Assembly (NCBI GenBank): GCA_020024255.1
Contig: JAHHTX010000029.1
Span: 1 to 21,000 of the forward strand
Direction: 5' to 3'
Length of the DNA stretch: 21,000 nucleotides
Source of the DNA: Anaerotignum sp.
Lineage (GTDB): Bacteria; Bacillota; Clostridia; Lachnospirales; Anaerotignaceae
The notes under the pieces were generated by a model. It did no database searches. It was not told where the DNA came from and worked only from the letters and a program-made list of their open reading frames with translations. The position numbers and the translations under genes were made by a program. Positions 8,656-16,659 of this stretch are shown one piece after another. Position 1 is the first letter of the stretch; each line of letters starts with the position of its first letter.

Positions 8656-9465
8656 TCAAAGGACTTCATGAGATTTTTCCACAACTTCTTCCAACAAACC
8701 CAGTACTTCCTCTTGCGTTAAACCTTCCTGTTTTTTATCCAAATATATCAGGTATTCAATATTTCCTTTTGGCCCTTTGATTGGCGAGAAATCCAGCCCC
8801 ATAATGCCAAGTCCCAAAGCCATCACATAATCCGTAATCATGGCAATAACATCTTTATGCACGGAAATATCCTTTACCACACCGTTTTTTCCGACCTTTT
8901 CTCTTCCTGCCTCAAATTGTGGCTTGATCAGACAAACAAGCTGCCCAGCTTCCTGCATAACCCCAAGAACCGCCGGCAAAACTTTTGTCAGTGAGATAAA
9001 GGAAACATCAATTGATGCAAAATCTGCCCTATCCGGCACCTGTTCATTTGTGATGTACCGCACATTTGTTTTTTCCAAGCAGACAACCCTTGGGTCGTTC
9101 CGTAACTTCCAAGCAAATTGTCCATATCCTACATCTATGGCATAGACCTTTGACGCACCATTTTGCAGCATACAATCTGTAAAACCACCAGTAGATGCCC
9201 CAATATCCAAGCAGATTTTATCTGTTAGGGTAATTGGAAATACCTCCATTGCCTTTTCCAATTTATATCCACCACGGCTAACATATTTCATAGAAGTATC
9301 TTTTACTTCAATTTCCGCAAAAACAGGAATTTTCGTGCCTGCTTTATCCTCTTTCATTCCGTCCACATACACTTTGCCTGCCATAATATATGCTTTTGCC
9401 TGTTCTCTGCCGGGTGCAAGGTTTCTCTGCACCAAAAGCACATCTAATCTTTCTTTTTCTGCCAT
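8656..9465 (-). CDS. tlyA: TlyA family S4-domain rRNA methyltransferase
   Basis: A protein of about 269 residues with an N-terminal S4 RNA-binding domain (1-60: ERLDVLLVQRNLAPGREQAK, then KVYVDG) and a Rossmann SAM-dependent methyltransferase domain (about 62-269). The SAM motif is LDIGASTGGFTDCML at about 86-100. Candidate catalytic residues match the TlyA K-D-K-E set: K68 in GGYKLEKA, D in ASIDVSF, K in CLIKPQFE and E in GNIEYLI. Members 2'-O-methylate ribosomal RNA. The old name hemolysin is likely misleading. ATG at 9465 is chosen over GTG 9474 because CAGGTGA lies at suitable spacing. The gene sits between dxs and nadK, the usual place for yqxC. Confidence 0.93.
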   Translation of the reverse strand: MAEKERLDVLLVQRNLAPGREQAKAYIMAGKVYVDGMKEDKAGTKIPVFAEIEVKDTSMKYVSRGGYKLEKAMEVFPITLTDKICLDIGASTGGFTDCMLQNGASKVYAIDVGYGQFAWKLRNDPRVVCLEKTNVRYITNEQVPDRADFASIDVSFISLTKVLPAVLGVMQEAGQLVCLIKPQFEAGREKVGKNGVVKDISVHKDVIAMITDYVMALGLGIMGLDFSPIKGPKGNIEYLIYLDKKQEGLTQEEVLGLLEEVVEKSHEVL

Positions 9466-9481
9466 ACCACTCACCTGTTCA

Positions 9482-11353
9482 TTATTTCTCTATTTTTTTG
9501 CGTATTGTCTGATAAATCCCTTCCGCATCTAGTTTATATTTCGCAAAAAGCTGTGCCTGCGTGCCTTGCTCCAAGTATTTGTTTGGAAATGCCAGATTGG
9601 TTACACATACCTGCATATCGTGGTCGCTGTAAAACTCCAGTACACTCGAACCAAAACCGCCACTTCTCACATTATCCTCTACCGTAAAAATGTGGGTATG
9701 ATTCTTTGCAATTTCCTGCAGCATTTCTTCATCTAAAGGACAGATAAATCTTGCATTGACAAGTGTGGGAGAAAAACCGTCTTTTTTCAGCAGTTCCACC
9801 GCCTGCAAAGCTGCATCCATCATGTGCCCTTCCACTAAAACAGCAATCTCTTTCCCTTTTGCAATCCATTCTGCTTTTCCTGTTTCTATGGGTGTACAGA
9901 TATTGGCACAAACCTCTGATGCATCTCCTCTTGGATAACGTACAGCCACAGGGGTTTTGCATACATTCACAGCATATTCCAACATTTCTTCCAGTTCCCA
10001 AGCATTTTTCGGCGAGAGTACAGTCATATTGGGAATATGTCTAAGATAAGACAAATCAAAAACACCTTGGTGTGTTTCCCCATCTGCCCCTACAATCCCT
10101 GCACGGTCAATGGCAAATACCACATGGAGATTTTCCATACAAACATCATGAATAAGCTGGTCATATGCCCTTTGTAAAAAGGAGGAATAAACCGCAAAAA
10201 CAGGAATCATGCCTTCCTGTGCCAAACCTGCGGCAAAAGTTGCTCCATGCTGCTCCGCAATACCAACATCAAAAAATCGTTTGGGGAATTCTTTTTGAAA
10301 CTTTTCAAAACCTGTTCCACTTGCCATCGCTGCCGTAATCCCTACAACTTTGGGATTTTTTCGGCCAATTTCCACGATTTTCTTACCAAATGTTGCAGAC
10401 CAGCTTGGTTTTGTACTTTTGGAAACAGGCTCTCCTGTCCGAAGGTCAAAAGCACCAACACCATGATAATCCCAAGGGCGTGTTTCTGCAAAACGGTATC
10501 CTTTACCTTTTTCCGTCTTCACATGAACCATAACAGGCCCTTGCATTTCCTTTACATTGCGGAACATTTCCACAAGTTCCGGCAAATCATGTCCGTCTAC
10601 GGGTCCAATATACTTAAATCCCATTTGCTCAAAAACAGCACCCTCTACCAAAAGCAGTTTTGCACTGTCCCGCACTTTTTCCAAAACAGAAAAAGCCGGT
10701 TTCCCCAATACCGGAACAGCATCCCGAAACTGCCGCATATTCTGCTTTAATGTCCGATAGCGGTTACTGGTACGCAGTGCATTCAAGTGCCTGCTGATAG
10801 CACCTACATTTGTGTCAATAGACATTTGGTTATCATTTAAGATAATGAGCAAATTGGTATTTTCTTTCCCTGCATTATTCAACGCTTCATAAGCAAGACC
10901 GCCTGTCATAGAGCCATCTCCAATGACAGCCGCCACAAGGTTCTTTTTCCCCTGCAAATCTCTTGCCTTTGCAAGGCCCAGTGCTGCCGAAATCGATGTG
11001 GAGCTGTGTCCTGTCGCAAAAGCATCAAATTTGCTTTCCTCTGGCTTAGGAAAGCCGCTCAGACCGTCCATCTTCCGCAAAGTCGAAAAACGTTCCTTTC
11101 TTCCTGTCAGCATTTTATGGATGTACGCCTGATGTCCCACATCCCAGATAATTTTATCTTCTGGCAGAGAAAAACAATATTCCAACGCCACCGTCAATTC
11201 CACAACACCCAAATTGGAGGCAAGATGTCCGCCTGTCTTGGATACGCTGCGAAGAAGAAACCGTCTGATTTCCTTACAAAGCGATTCAAGCTGTATCATA
11301 TCCAGTTTCTTCAAATCCTGCGGTGTGTGTATTTTGTCTAATCGTCCACCCAT
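9482..11353 (-). CDS. dxs: 1-deoxy-D-xylulose-5-phosphate synthase
   Basis: First enzyme of the MEP isoprenoid pathway: joins pyruvate and glyceraldehyde 3-phosphate using thiamine diphosphate. Length about 623 residues, normal for Dxs. Visible motifs: GGHLASNLG (41-49, catalytic His), WDVGHQAYIHK (70-80), GHSSTSIS at about 115, the ThDP motif GDGSMTGG (145-152) with the Asn in ILNDNQMSID, and DVGIAEQHGATF with the catalytic Glu near 366, followed by the transketolase C-terminal domain. ATG at 11353 is chosen because AGGTGA lies five bases upstream; the longer frame begins with GTG at 11362 and has no good site. It is in the same run as ispA, so precursor supply and prenyl chain building are likely co-transcribed. 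Confidence 0.97.
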   Translation of the reverse strand: MGGRLDKIHTPQDLKKLDMIQLESLCKEIRRFLLRSVSKTGGHLASNLGVVELTVALEYCFSLPEDKIIWDVGHQAYIHKMLTGRKERFSTLRKMDGLSGFPKPEESKFDAFATGHSSTSISAALGLAKARDLQGKKNLVAAVIGDGSMTGGLAYEALNNAGKENTNLLIILNDNQMSIDTNVGAISRHLNALRTSNRYRTLKQNMRQFRDAVPVLGKPAFSVLEKVRDSAKLLLVEGAVFEQMGFKYIGPVDGHDLPELVEMFRNVKEMQGPVMVHVKTEKGKGYRFAETRPWDYHGVGAFDLRTGEPVSKSTKPSWSATFGKKIVEIGRKNPKVVGITAAMASGTGFEKFQKEFPKRFFDVGIAEQHGATFAAGLAQEGMIPVFAVYSSFLQRAYDQLIHDVCMENLHVVFAIDRAGIVGADGETHQGVFDLSYLRHIPNMTVLSPKNAWELEEMLEYAVNVCKTPVAVRYPRGDASEVCANICTPIETGKAEWIAKGKEIAVLVEGHMMDAALQAVELLKKDGFSPTLVNARFICPLDEEMLQEIAKNHTHIFTVEDNVRSGGFGSSVLEFYSDHDMQVCVTNLAFPNKYLEQGTQAQLFAKYKLDAEGIYQTIRKKIEK

Positions 11354-11380
11354 ATATTTCACCTGCTTTTCTCTGTCTTC

Positions 11381-11809
11381 TTAATAAATCCATCCCACAA
11401 TAATCCCAAGGATTGCACCAACCAAAACTTCCAAAGGGGTATGCCCCAAAAGCTCTTTTACTTTTTCAAAATTGGGCAGAGAATGATGTTCGATAAGATA
11501 ATTGATAATCTCTGCCTGTTTTCCTGCTGCCCGTCTGATGCCTGCCGCATCATACATGACCACCAGAGAAAATATCACCGAAATGGCAAAATAGGCAGAA
11601 TCAAGCCCGTAATATTTACCAACACTGGTTGTCAATGCCATCACAAGAGAGGAATGAGAGCTTGGCATACCGCCTGTCCCTACTACTCTTGTGGCATCGA
11701 ATTTCCCTTCTGTCACAATGGGACGTATCGTTTTGAATCCCTGAGCACACGCCCATGAAATAATTGCTGCCCAAAGAGGTTTATTGTACAAAATTGTTTC
11801 AAACATCAT
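11381..11809 (-). CDS. Divergent PAP2 family membrane protein (DUF212, YuiD-like)
   Basis: A 142-residue membrane protein with about three to four hydrophobic segments. It shows the DUF212 signature: FKTIRP near residue 25, GTGGMPSSHSSL at about 44-55, YDAAGIRRAAGKQA, and GHTPLEVLVGAILG near the end. PSSHS and GHTPLEV resemble the second and third phosphatase motifs of PAP2 enzymes, but the first motif is shortened and the last has Glu where PAP2 enzymes usually have Asp. Activity is therefore uncertain. It lies between ispA and dxs, so a role on prenyl phosphates or lipids is possible, as inference only. Two tandem ATGs (11809 and 11806) have only a weak purine-rich site (GGAAAGAAG) upstream. 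Confidence 0.88.
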   Translation of the reverse strand: MMFETILYNKPLWAAIISWACAQGFKTIRPIVTEGKFDATRVVGTGGMPSSHSSLVMALTTSVGKYYGLDSAYFAISVIFSLVVMYDAAGIRRAAGKQAEIINYLIEHHSLPNFEKVKELLGHTPLEVLVGAILGIIVGWIY

Positions 11810-11868
11810 AGCATCATCTTCTTTCCATTATGCTTCTGCCATACTGCTTGTTTTCGTAAAAAATGCTT

Positions 11869-12753
11869 TTAATGTGTTCTTTTTAGCAGATATGTAGTCA
11901 GTTCTGCAAGAAAGTCACAGGAACTACCCAAGTCCTCCCAGATTTGCATGGCTTCTTCCGTCAAATCCGCTGCAATTTCTCTGGATTTTTCAATGCCATA
12001 CAACGTTACATAAGTTGCTTTTTCATTCTTTTCGTCACTGTGAATGGGTTTTCCCAGTTCTTCCATTGTACCGGTTACATCCAGAATATCGTCCAATATC
12101 TGAAAAGCTACACCGATTTTTTCGCCTGCAAGACCGAATTTTGCAACAATGTCTTCCGTTGCACCACCTGCTCTTGCGCCTGCTTCCAAAGCACCTCTTA
12201 TCATTGCCGCAGTTTTATGCACATGGATAAAATCCAAAATTTCCTTTGTCATGGGCTTGGCCTCGTAATACACATCTACAACCTGCCCTGTCAACATACC
12301 ATAAAGTCCTGCACCTTTTGCAATGGCTGCCATTGCCCCTGTAGTTTCTTTGCAGGGGTTCATAAAGCACGCCTTTGCCATGGTTTCCATAGCATGATGC
12401 AAAAGGCCGTCCCCTGCCAAAATTGCCATATTTTCTCCATACACCTTATGACAAGTTGGGACACCTCTTCTGAAATCGTCATTGTCCATAGCAGGCAGGT
12501 CATCGTGAATTAAGGAATATGTATGAATCATCTCCAAAGCGCAGGCAAAAGGTTCTGCTGTTTTTTTGTTGCCACCCACAGCTTCACAGGCTGCCAGAAC
12601 CATCATCGGACGGAGCCTTTTGCCGCCTGCAAACAGGCTGTACCGCATGGCTTCAAAAATCACTGGTGGAAATTCCTTCTGTACGGGAATATACTGTTCC
12701 AGCATTTCTTCAATTTCTGCTATTCTGTTTTGCAATTCCTGTTTTAAATCCAT
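11869..12753 (-). CDS. ispA: Polyprenyl synthase, farnesyl diphosphate synthase type
   Basis: Condenses dimethylallyl or geranyl diphosphate with isopentenyl diphosphate to make farnesyl (possibly geranylgeranyl) diphosphate. It has about 294 residues, typical of IspA. Motifs: GGKRLRPMM at 43-51, first Asp-rich motif DDLPAMD at 84-90 with RRG just after, GQVVD at 156-160, and second Asp-rich motif DDILD at 221-225. ATG at 12753 has AGGAGGG seven bases upstream and starts one base after the xseB stop. The gene follows xseA-xseB and precedes dxs, the usual clostridial order. Product chain length cannot be fixed from the sequence. Confidence 0.95.
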   Translation of the reverse strand: MDLKQELQNRIAEIEEMLEQYIPVQKEFPPVIFEAMRYSLFAGGKRLRPMMVLAACEAVGGNKKTAEPFACALEMIHTYSLIHDDLPAMDNDDFRRGVPTCHKVYGENMAILAGDGLLHHAMETMAKACFMNPCKETTGAMAAIAKGAGLYGMLTGQVVDVYYEAKPMTKEILDFIHVHKTAAMIRGALEAGARAGGATEDIVAKFGLAGEKIGVAFQILDDILDVTGTMEELGKPIHSDEKNEKATYVTLYGIEKSREIAADLTEEAMQIWEDLGSSCDFLAELTTYLLKRTH

Positions 12754-12754
12754 A

Positions 12755-12988
12755 TCAAAGTCCCTCCTTGTCAAACGGTGTTTCCTCCCAAAGTCCTGCC
12801 TCCTGCCGCAACAGTGTCACACTGCCTTCTGCCGCTGCCAGCCTTTCTTTGCAAATCGCCGCCAATTTCAGTCCTTCTTGGTACAGTTTTACCGCTTCTT
12901 CCAAAAGCACTTCGTCTGTTTCCAGTTGTTCTACAATTTCTTCCAAACGGGTTACTGCTTCTTCATAGCTTACTTTCTTCTTTGGCAT
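12755..12988 (-). CDS. xseB: Exodeoxyribonuclease VII small subunit
   Basis: A 77-residue helical protein matching XseB: SYEEAVTRLEEIVEQLET, then LEEAVKLYQEGLKLAAICKERLAAAE. Several small subunits bind each XseA to form exonuclease VII, which degrades single-stranded DNA to oligonucleotides. It overlaps the end of xseA by 26 bases and ends one base before ispA, so translation is probably coupled on both sides. Confidence 0.95.
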   Translation of the reverse strand: MPKKKVSYEEAVTRLEEIVEQLETDEVLLEEAVKLYQEGLKLAAICKERLAAAEGSVTLLRQEAGLWEETPFDKEGL

Positions 12989-14198
12989 AGGATTTCACCG
13001 TCCTTTCTTTTACTTCTGCAAGCAGACTGCCGTCCTGCAATGTCAAATGGAGTAAATCACCGATTTTAGTTTGCATGACTGAGGTGATTTGTTCTCCCCT
13101 TGATGTACTTGCCATCAGGAATCCTCGTTTCATCACACCAAGAGGCGAAACAGATTCCAGTCTTCTTTCTGCTGCCAAAAAACGGGAACTGGACTTTTCC
13201 AAAAAACGTTCTGTTTCCTTGGTAAGCCTTCTCTCCTGGTCTTCAATATACATCATGTTCTGTCGAAACCGTTCCAAAGGTCTCGCCAAAACAGGTCTAT
13301 TTTTCAAAAACTCCAATCGTCTGCGATTTTCAGTCAAAATTCCATCCAAATTCCGTTCCAAACGCCGACACAAATTCTCCACAGCTTCCTGTCGTTCTGC
13401 CACAGGCATAGTCGCAAGTTCTGCCGCCGCCGATGGTGTAGGTGCACGCAGGTCTGCCACAAAGTCCGTAATGGTAAAATCAGTTTCATGCCCCACCGCA
13501 GAAATCACAGGAATTTCCGATGCAAAAACGGCTCTTGCCACAATCTCCTCATTGAAACACCACAAATCCTCAACCGAGCCACCACCTCTGCCCAGAATAA
13601 TTACATCAGCTTTTCCCCATTGGTTCACCATATGCAGGGAGCGGACTATATCCTCCGCTGCCTTTTCTCCCTGTACCAATGTTGGCACAACAACCAATTT
13701 CACAGCAGGATCACGTCTTTGGGCAATTTGCAAAATATCCCTCACCGCCGCACCTGTTGGCGATGTCACAACAGCAATACAGGCAGGATTCTGCGGAATT
13801 TCCCGTTTATAATCTGCATCAAAGAGTCCTTCTGCCGCCAACTTTTCTTTAAGCTGTTCAAAGGCAACCTGCAACGCACCGACACCCAAAGGCTCCATAA
13901 ATTCCGCATAAAGCTGATACTGTCCGGTTTTTTCATACAGAGAAACATGACCGTACACCACAACCTGCATGCCGTTTTCCGGCATAAACGGCAGGTTTTC
14001 GGCATCGTTTCGGAACATAACACAGGAAATAGCACCTATGTTATCCTTTAATGTGAAATATAAATGTCCTGACGAATGGGCTTTGAAATTGGAAATCTCC
14101 CCCCGCACCAAAAGACTATTTAAAATCACATCATGTTCCAGCATATTTTTGATATAACGGTTAATCTGCCCCACCGTAAAGACCTTCGGCTCTAACAT
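12963..14198 (-). CDS. xseA: Exodeoxyribonuclease VII large subunit
   Basis: A 411-residue catalytic subunit of exonuclease VII. The N-terminal OB fold (about 1-100) starts FTVGQINRYIKNMLE and includes GEISNFKAHSSGHLYFTLKD. The central catalytic domain has VVTSPTGAAVRDILQIAQRR, ILGRGGGSVEDLWCFN and AVGHETDFTITDFVADLRAPTPSAAAE, all family hallmarks. A coiled-coil region and a C-terminal VSPLGVMKRGFLM motif follow. ATG at 14198 begins 17 bases after the nusB stop, with GAGG about ten bases upstream. In several clostridia and in Bacillus folD lies between nusB and xseA; it is absent here. The 3' end overlaps xseB. Confidence 0.97.
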   Translation of the reverse strand: MLEPKVFTVGQINRYIKNMLEHDVILNSLLVRGEISNFKAHSSGHLYFTLKDNIGAISCVMFRNDAENLPFMPENGMQVVVYGHVSLYEKTGQYQLYAEFMEPLGVGALQVAFEQLKEKLAAEGLFDADYKREIPQNPACIAVVTSPTGAAVRDILQIAQRRDPAVKLVVVPTLVQGEKAAEDIVRSLHMVNQWGKADVIILGRGGGSVEDLWCFNEEIVARAVFASEIPVISAVGHETDFTITDFVADLRAPTPSAAAELATMPVAERQEAVENLCRRLERNLDGILTENRRRLEFLKNRPVLARPLERFRQNMMYIEDQERRLTKETERFLEKSSSRFLAAERRLESVSPLGVMKRGFLMASTSRGEQITSVMQTKIGDLLHLTLQDGSLLAEVKERTVKSYAKEESKL

Positions 14199-14215
14199 AC
14201 CTTACGCACCTCGGA

Positions 14216-14614
14216 TTATCTTTTTGCTATTTTACCCAATATCCCATTGATAAAACCGGGGGCTTCATCGGAACTGAATTTCTTTGCAAGCTCCACTGCT
14301 TCATTGATGATAACACCTATAGGTGCAGCCTTGCTGTATTCCATTTCATATACTGCCAAGCGAAGAATTGCCAAATCCACACGATTCATTCTTGCTGTAT
14401 TCCAACCCTTTGCACAACTGTCAATAATCTTGTCAATTTCTGTTTCATGCGCCATGACACCTTCTACTGCATCAGTAATATATGCCTTTTCTTCTTCAGA
14501 GATTTCCTCTTCTTGTTCCGAAAAAAACAACTCCTTCACTTTTTCATATTCCTCGTGAAATTCCGTCTGAAATAATAGTGTAAACGCATTTTTTCTTGCA
14601 CTTCTTCGGCTCAT
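14216..14614 (-). CDS. nusB: Transcription antitermination factor NusB
   Basis: A 132-residue all-helical NusB: MSRRSARKNAFTLLFQTEF at the start, an acidic insertion near residue 35, then MNRVDLAILRLAVYEMEY and PIGVIINEAVELAKKFSSDEAPGFINGILGKI. It binds boxA RNA with S10 (NusE) and prevents early termination in rRNA operons. ATG at 14614 with GGAGG five bases upstream is preferred over the in-frame GTG at 14626. It follows the Asp23-type gene after a 125-base gap that contains an imperfect hairpin. Confidence 0.96.
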   Translation of the reverse strand: MSRRSARKNAFTLLFQTEFHEEYEKVKELFFSEQEEEISEEEKAYITDAVEGVMAHETEIDKIIDSCAKGWNTARMNRVDLAILRLAVYEMEYSKAAPIGVIINEAVELAKKFSSDEAPGFINGILGKIAKR

Positions 14615-14644
14615 AACACCCTCCACTTTCCAAATGATTTAGGA

Positions 14645-14718
14645 TAAAAGGACTGCCACAAAAACATTGCAGTTATTTTCTCATCCAATCCTGCATTATT
14701 TGCAACAGCCCCTTTTTC
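14645..14718 (-). other. Imperfect hairpin in the Asp23-nusB gap, possible attenuator
   Basis: On the minus strand AAAAGGGGCTG (5' arm) can pair with CAGTCCTTTT (3' arm) with one bulge and one G-U pair. TGCAG/CTGCA gives a second stem nearer the loop. The bases after the 3' arm are TTTTATCC, a short T run. It could thin transcription between the two genes or simply be mRNA structure. No folding calculation was done. Confidence 0.35.
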
Positions 14719-14739
14719 CTTATTTATACTTTCTCTGCC

Positions 14740-15111
14740 TTATATTTCCTCTACTGTTTTTGCTGGTTTTTCTTTTACAATGCCGGAAACCGCAACATTT
14801 ACCACAGGAACAGGAATCCCTGTCATGGTTTCCACAGCATTTTTCACCTTTTTCTGTACTTCCTCTGCCACAATCTGTATTTTTGTTCCAAAATTCACGA
14901 TAATATCCATGTCCAAAATGACTTCATTTTCTTCTTTGCTCACACGGACACACTTGGTCTGGCTTCTTCTGCCGAAAAACTCTACAATACTTTTGTTGCT
15001 GCCAACACCTTCTGTAACACCTTCTACTTCCAAAGCAGCCGTTACGGCAATATCGCCGATAACTTCATCTGCAATTTGTATCTGTCCGATCATTCCTTTA
15101 TTTTCAGACAT
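14740..15111 (-). CDS. yqhY: Asp23/Gls24 family protein, YqhY type
   Basis: A 123-residue Asp23/Gls24-family protein: GQIQIADEVIGDIAVTAALEVEGV near the start, then a beta-rich middle (VILDMDIIVNFG, KIQIVAEEVQKKVKNAVETMTG) and VVNVAVSGIV near the end. This is the YqhY size and layout, without a membrane segment. In Bacillus subtilis yqhY sits next to nusB and accBC and affects acetyl-CoA carboxylase activity, so the position before nusB supports the YqhY type. A near-consensus promoter lies at 15221-15249, and ATG at 15111 has a strong AGGAGGG. It is probably the first gene of the housekeeping block. accBC and spoIIIA genes, the usual upstream neighbours, are not present. Confidence 0.88.
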   Translation of the reverse strand: MSENKGMIGQIQIADEVIGDIAVTAALEVEGVTEGVGSNKSIVEFFGRRSQTKCVRVSKEENEVILDMDIIVNFGTKIQIVAEEVQKKVKNAVETMTGIPVPVVNVAVSGIVKEKPAKTVEEI

Positions 15112-15220
15112 TTTGTTCCCTCCTGTCTTTTCTTTTCAAAAAACATGGCTTATATACGCTTTTTTCTTATGCTGTACACGAAAATAAATTCCATACATAT
15201 TTCTCATATTGTTAATGGAT

Positions 15221-15249
15221 ATTATAACAGAAAACCCATTCCAATGCAA
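15221..15249 (-). promoter_or_regulatory. Sigma-A-type promoter of the Asp23-nusB-...-recN block
   Basis: On the minus strand TTGCAT (15249-15244), a 17-base spacer and TATAAT (15226-15221), with TG one base before the -10 (TGTTATAAT). This is one of the best promoter matches in the window. It lies about 110 bases before the Asp23 start. The 15112-15325 stretch holds no gene, and nothing else was recognised in it. Confidence 0.8.
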
Positions 15250-15324
15250 ATAAATATACAGCATTATATGTATAAATCCACTTTTTAAGAGGAATTTCCC
15301 TGTTTTATACATCGTATCATATAC

Positions 15325-15367
15325 AAAAAGACTGCTTACAGAAAAACTTTTTCTGCAAACAGTCTTT
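15325..15367 (-). terminator. Rho-independent terminator after the amidohydrolase gene
   Basis: On the minus strand AAAGACTG and CAGTCTTT form the outer stem, with TTTGCAGAAA pairing with TTTCTGTAAG (few mismatches) inside, and the arm ends in TTTTT. It lies about 29 bases after the amidohydrolase stop and separates that unit from the Asp23 promoter. Confidence 0.85.
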
Positions 15368-15395
15368 GAAGAAGAAAATTTATGGTTTTGACAAA

Positions 15396-16142
15396 TTAAA
15401 TTCCCATAAGTTTTGCACAGTTATGATAAAAAACATCTTCCAGTTCTTTATCTGTTAAACCACTGCTCAATACCTTCATCTCTTCCACAGCCGCAGGGTG
15501 GAAAGGTGCATCTGTACCAAACATAATGCGGTCTGCCCCTACCTCTTTATAGGCTTCCAAAATTTTAGTTGGCATAGGCATACCGCTCATTTCCAGATAC
15601 AAATTGGGATAGCGTTTTGCCATTTTCAGCGTTGCATCAATGTATACACCGTGCCCATGTCCCATATGAATCATGACCAGTTTTACGTCTGGGTGACGTT
15701 CTGCCAAAAGCGCAATGCTCCAAGGCAGAGAGTACGGCGGATGCCCACAGTGCATAAATACAGGAATATGCAAATCTTTTGCTGCTTCCATAATAGGATC
15801 CATAATCTCATCATCTGCTACATAAGCATGATGGAGCGGATTGGTTTTAATTCCTTTGAATCCCTTATTCTGTACATAGTCATACAAGTCTTCGACTTCT
15901 GCCTCCCCACGGAAGGGATTGGCATAAAACATACCCACAAGGCGGTCAGGATATTTCCGCACTGCTTCCAGAGTCAATGTATTGGGTTCTGCACAAAGGA
16001 GGGTCTTTTCAATATTATAGGCATCCATTTGCTGTATCATTTCTTCCGGTGTCAAAGAAAGCTTTGCCCAACCATCAAAAACACCAATATGTGCATGTGC
16101 ATCTATTTTTTTATAATTTTTTGTTTTCCCTTCTAAAAACAT
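15396..16142 (-). CDS. Amidohydro_2 family metal-dependent hydrolase, substrate unknown
   Basis: A 248-residue cytoplasmic TIM-barrel hydrolase of the Amidohydro_2 family. Metal-site motifs are visible: DAHAHIG at 14-20 (H16, H18), MHCGHPP with H131 and H134, MIHMGHGHG (H159 and H162) and FGTDAPF with D211. GIKTNP near 97-102 is a common barrel motif of this family. There is no signal peptide. Its ATG at 16142 starts four bases after the stop of the ECF S component gene, with GGGAG about ten bases upstream, so the two are one unit and it may process whatever the transporter brings in. The family covers decarboxylases, lactonases and amidohydrolases, and the substrate cannot be told from the sequence. 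Confidence 0.88.
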   Translation of the reverse strand: MFLEGKTKNYKKIDAHAHIGVFDGWAKLSLTPEEMIQQMDAYNIEKTLLCAEPNTLTLEAVRKYPDRLVGMFYANPFRGEAEVEDLYDYVQNKGFKGIKTNPLHHAYVADDEIMDPIMEAAKDLHIPVFMHCGHPPYSLPWSIALLAERHPDVKLVMIHMGHGHGVYIDATLKMAKRYPNLYLEMSGMPMPTKILEAYKEVGADRIMFGTDAPFHPAAVEEMKVLSSGLTDKELEDVFYHNCAKLMGI

Positions 16143-16146
16143 GACA

Positions 16147-16659
16147 TCACATCTCCCTTATTCTTTGTAACATATGTACCTTCTCAAATACCATAATCAA
16201 TACTGCTCCCAGTACAATCCCCGTCAAGGTCTGCGAACCAATAGTTGGCAGTCCACCAATGGCATAACCAATGCCATAAAGAGGAATTTTTACGAGGGTA
16301 TATAGGATAATTTGTACTATACCGCCAACAACAGAACCAATGAGCCAGTTCAACTTTGCTTCTGGCATAATCTTATCAATAAACAGTCCCATAATACGCC
16401 CCATAATGTACTTAATGAAAAAGGTCGGAATAATCCACTGCATATATCCGCCGATAAGATCGGATAATGCGGCACCGATACCCCCTGCCAGTGCCCCCTT
16501 GCGAGAGCCCAAAACCATAACACTGAGAAAAATCATGCAATCTCCCAGATGGGCATACCCATGAAGCGACGGTATTTTTACCAGATAGACACCAATAAAG
16601 GTAATGGTTGCCATCATTGCCATTTTTGTAATATCCTTGACTGTGTAAGTATTCTTCAT
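16147..16659 (-). CDS. ECF-type transporter S component, vitamin or cofactor precursor unknown
   Basis: A 170-residue membrane protein with about six hydrophobic segments. It resembles the ECF riboflavin-type S component family: TKMAMMATITFIGVYLVKIPSL, GYAHLGDCMIFLSVMVLGSRKGALAGGIGAALSDLIGGY and FIKYIMGRIMG. S components capture a vitamin and work with a shared EcfA-EcfA'-EcfT module, which is not in the window, so it would use one encoded elsewhere. The substrate cannot be read from the motifs. ATG at 16657-16659 has AGAGGAAAAG upstream. The next gene follows four bases after the stop. No riboswitch was recognised in the 85 bases between the clpB terminator and this start. Confidence 0.85.
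   Translation of the reverse strand: MKNTYTVKDITKMAMMATITFIGVYLVKIPSLHGYAHLGDCMIFLSVMVLGSRKGALAGGIGAALSDLIGGYMQWIIPTFFIKYIMGRIMGLFIDKIMPEAKLNWLIGSVVGGIVQIILYTLVKIPLYGIGYAIGGLPTIGSQTLTGIVLGAVLIMVFEKVHMLQRIREM

Noticed and set aside
8656..9465. Hemolysin annotation for the TlyA-family gene
   Set aside because: The S4 plus SAM-methyltransferase motifs and the conserved operon position support an rRNA methyltransferase; nothing suggests a pore-forming protein.
13075..13812. Long plus-strand open frame (245 codons) opposite xseA, and similar frames at 2480-3055, 10247-10750, 11944-12513 and 18351-18926
   Set aside because: Each lies fully opposite a gene with clear family motifs, has low-complexity or unrecognisable composition, and no convincing ribosome site. 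They are antisense shadows.
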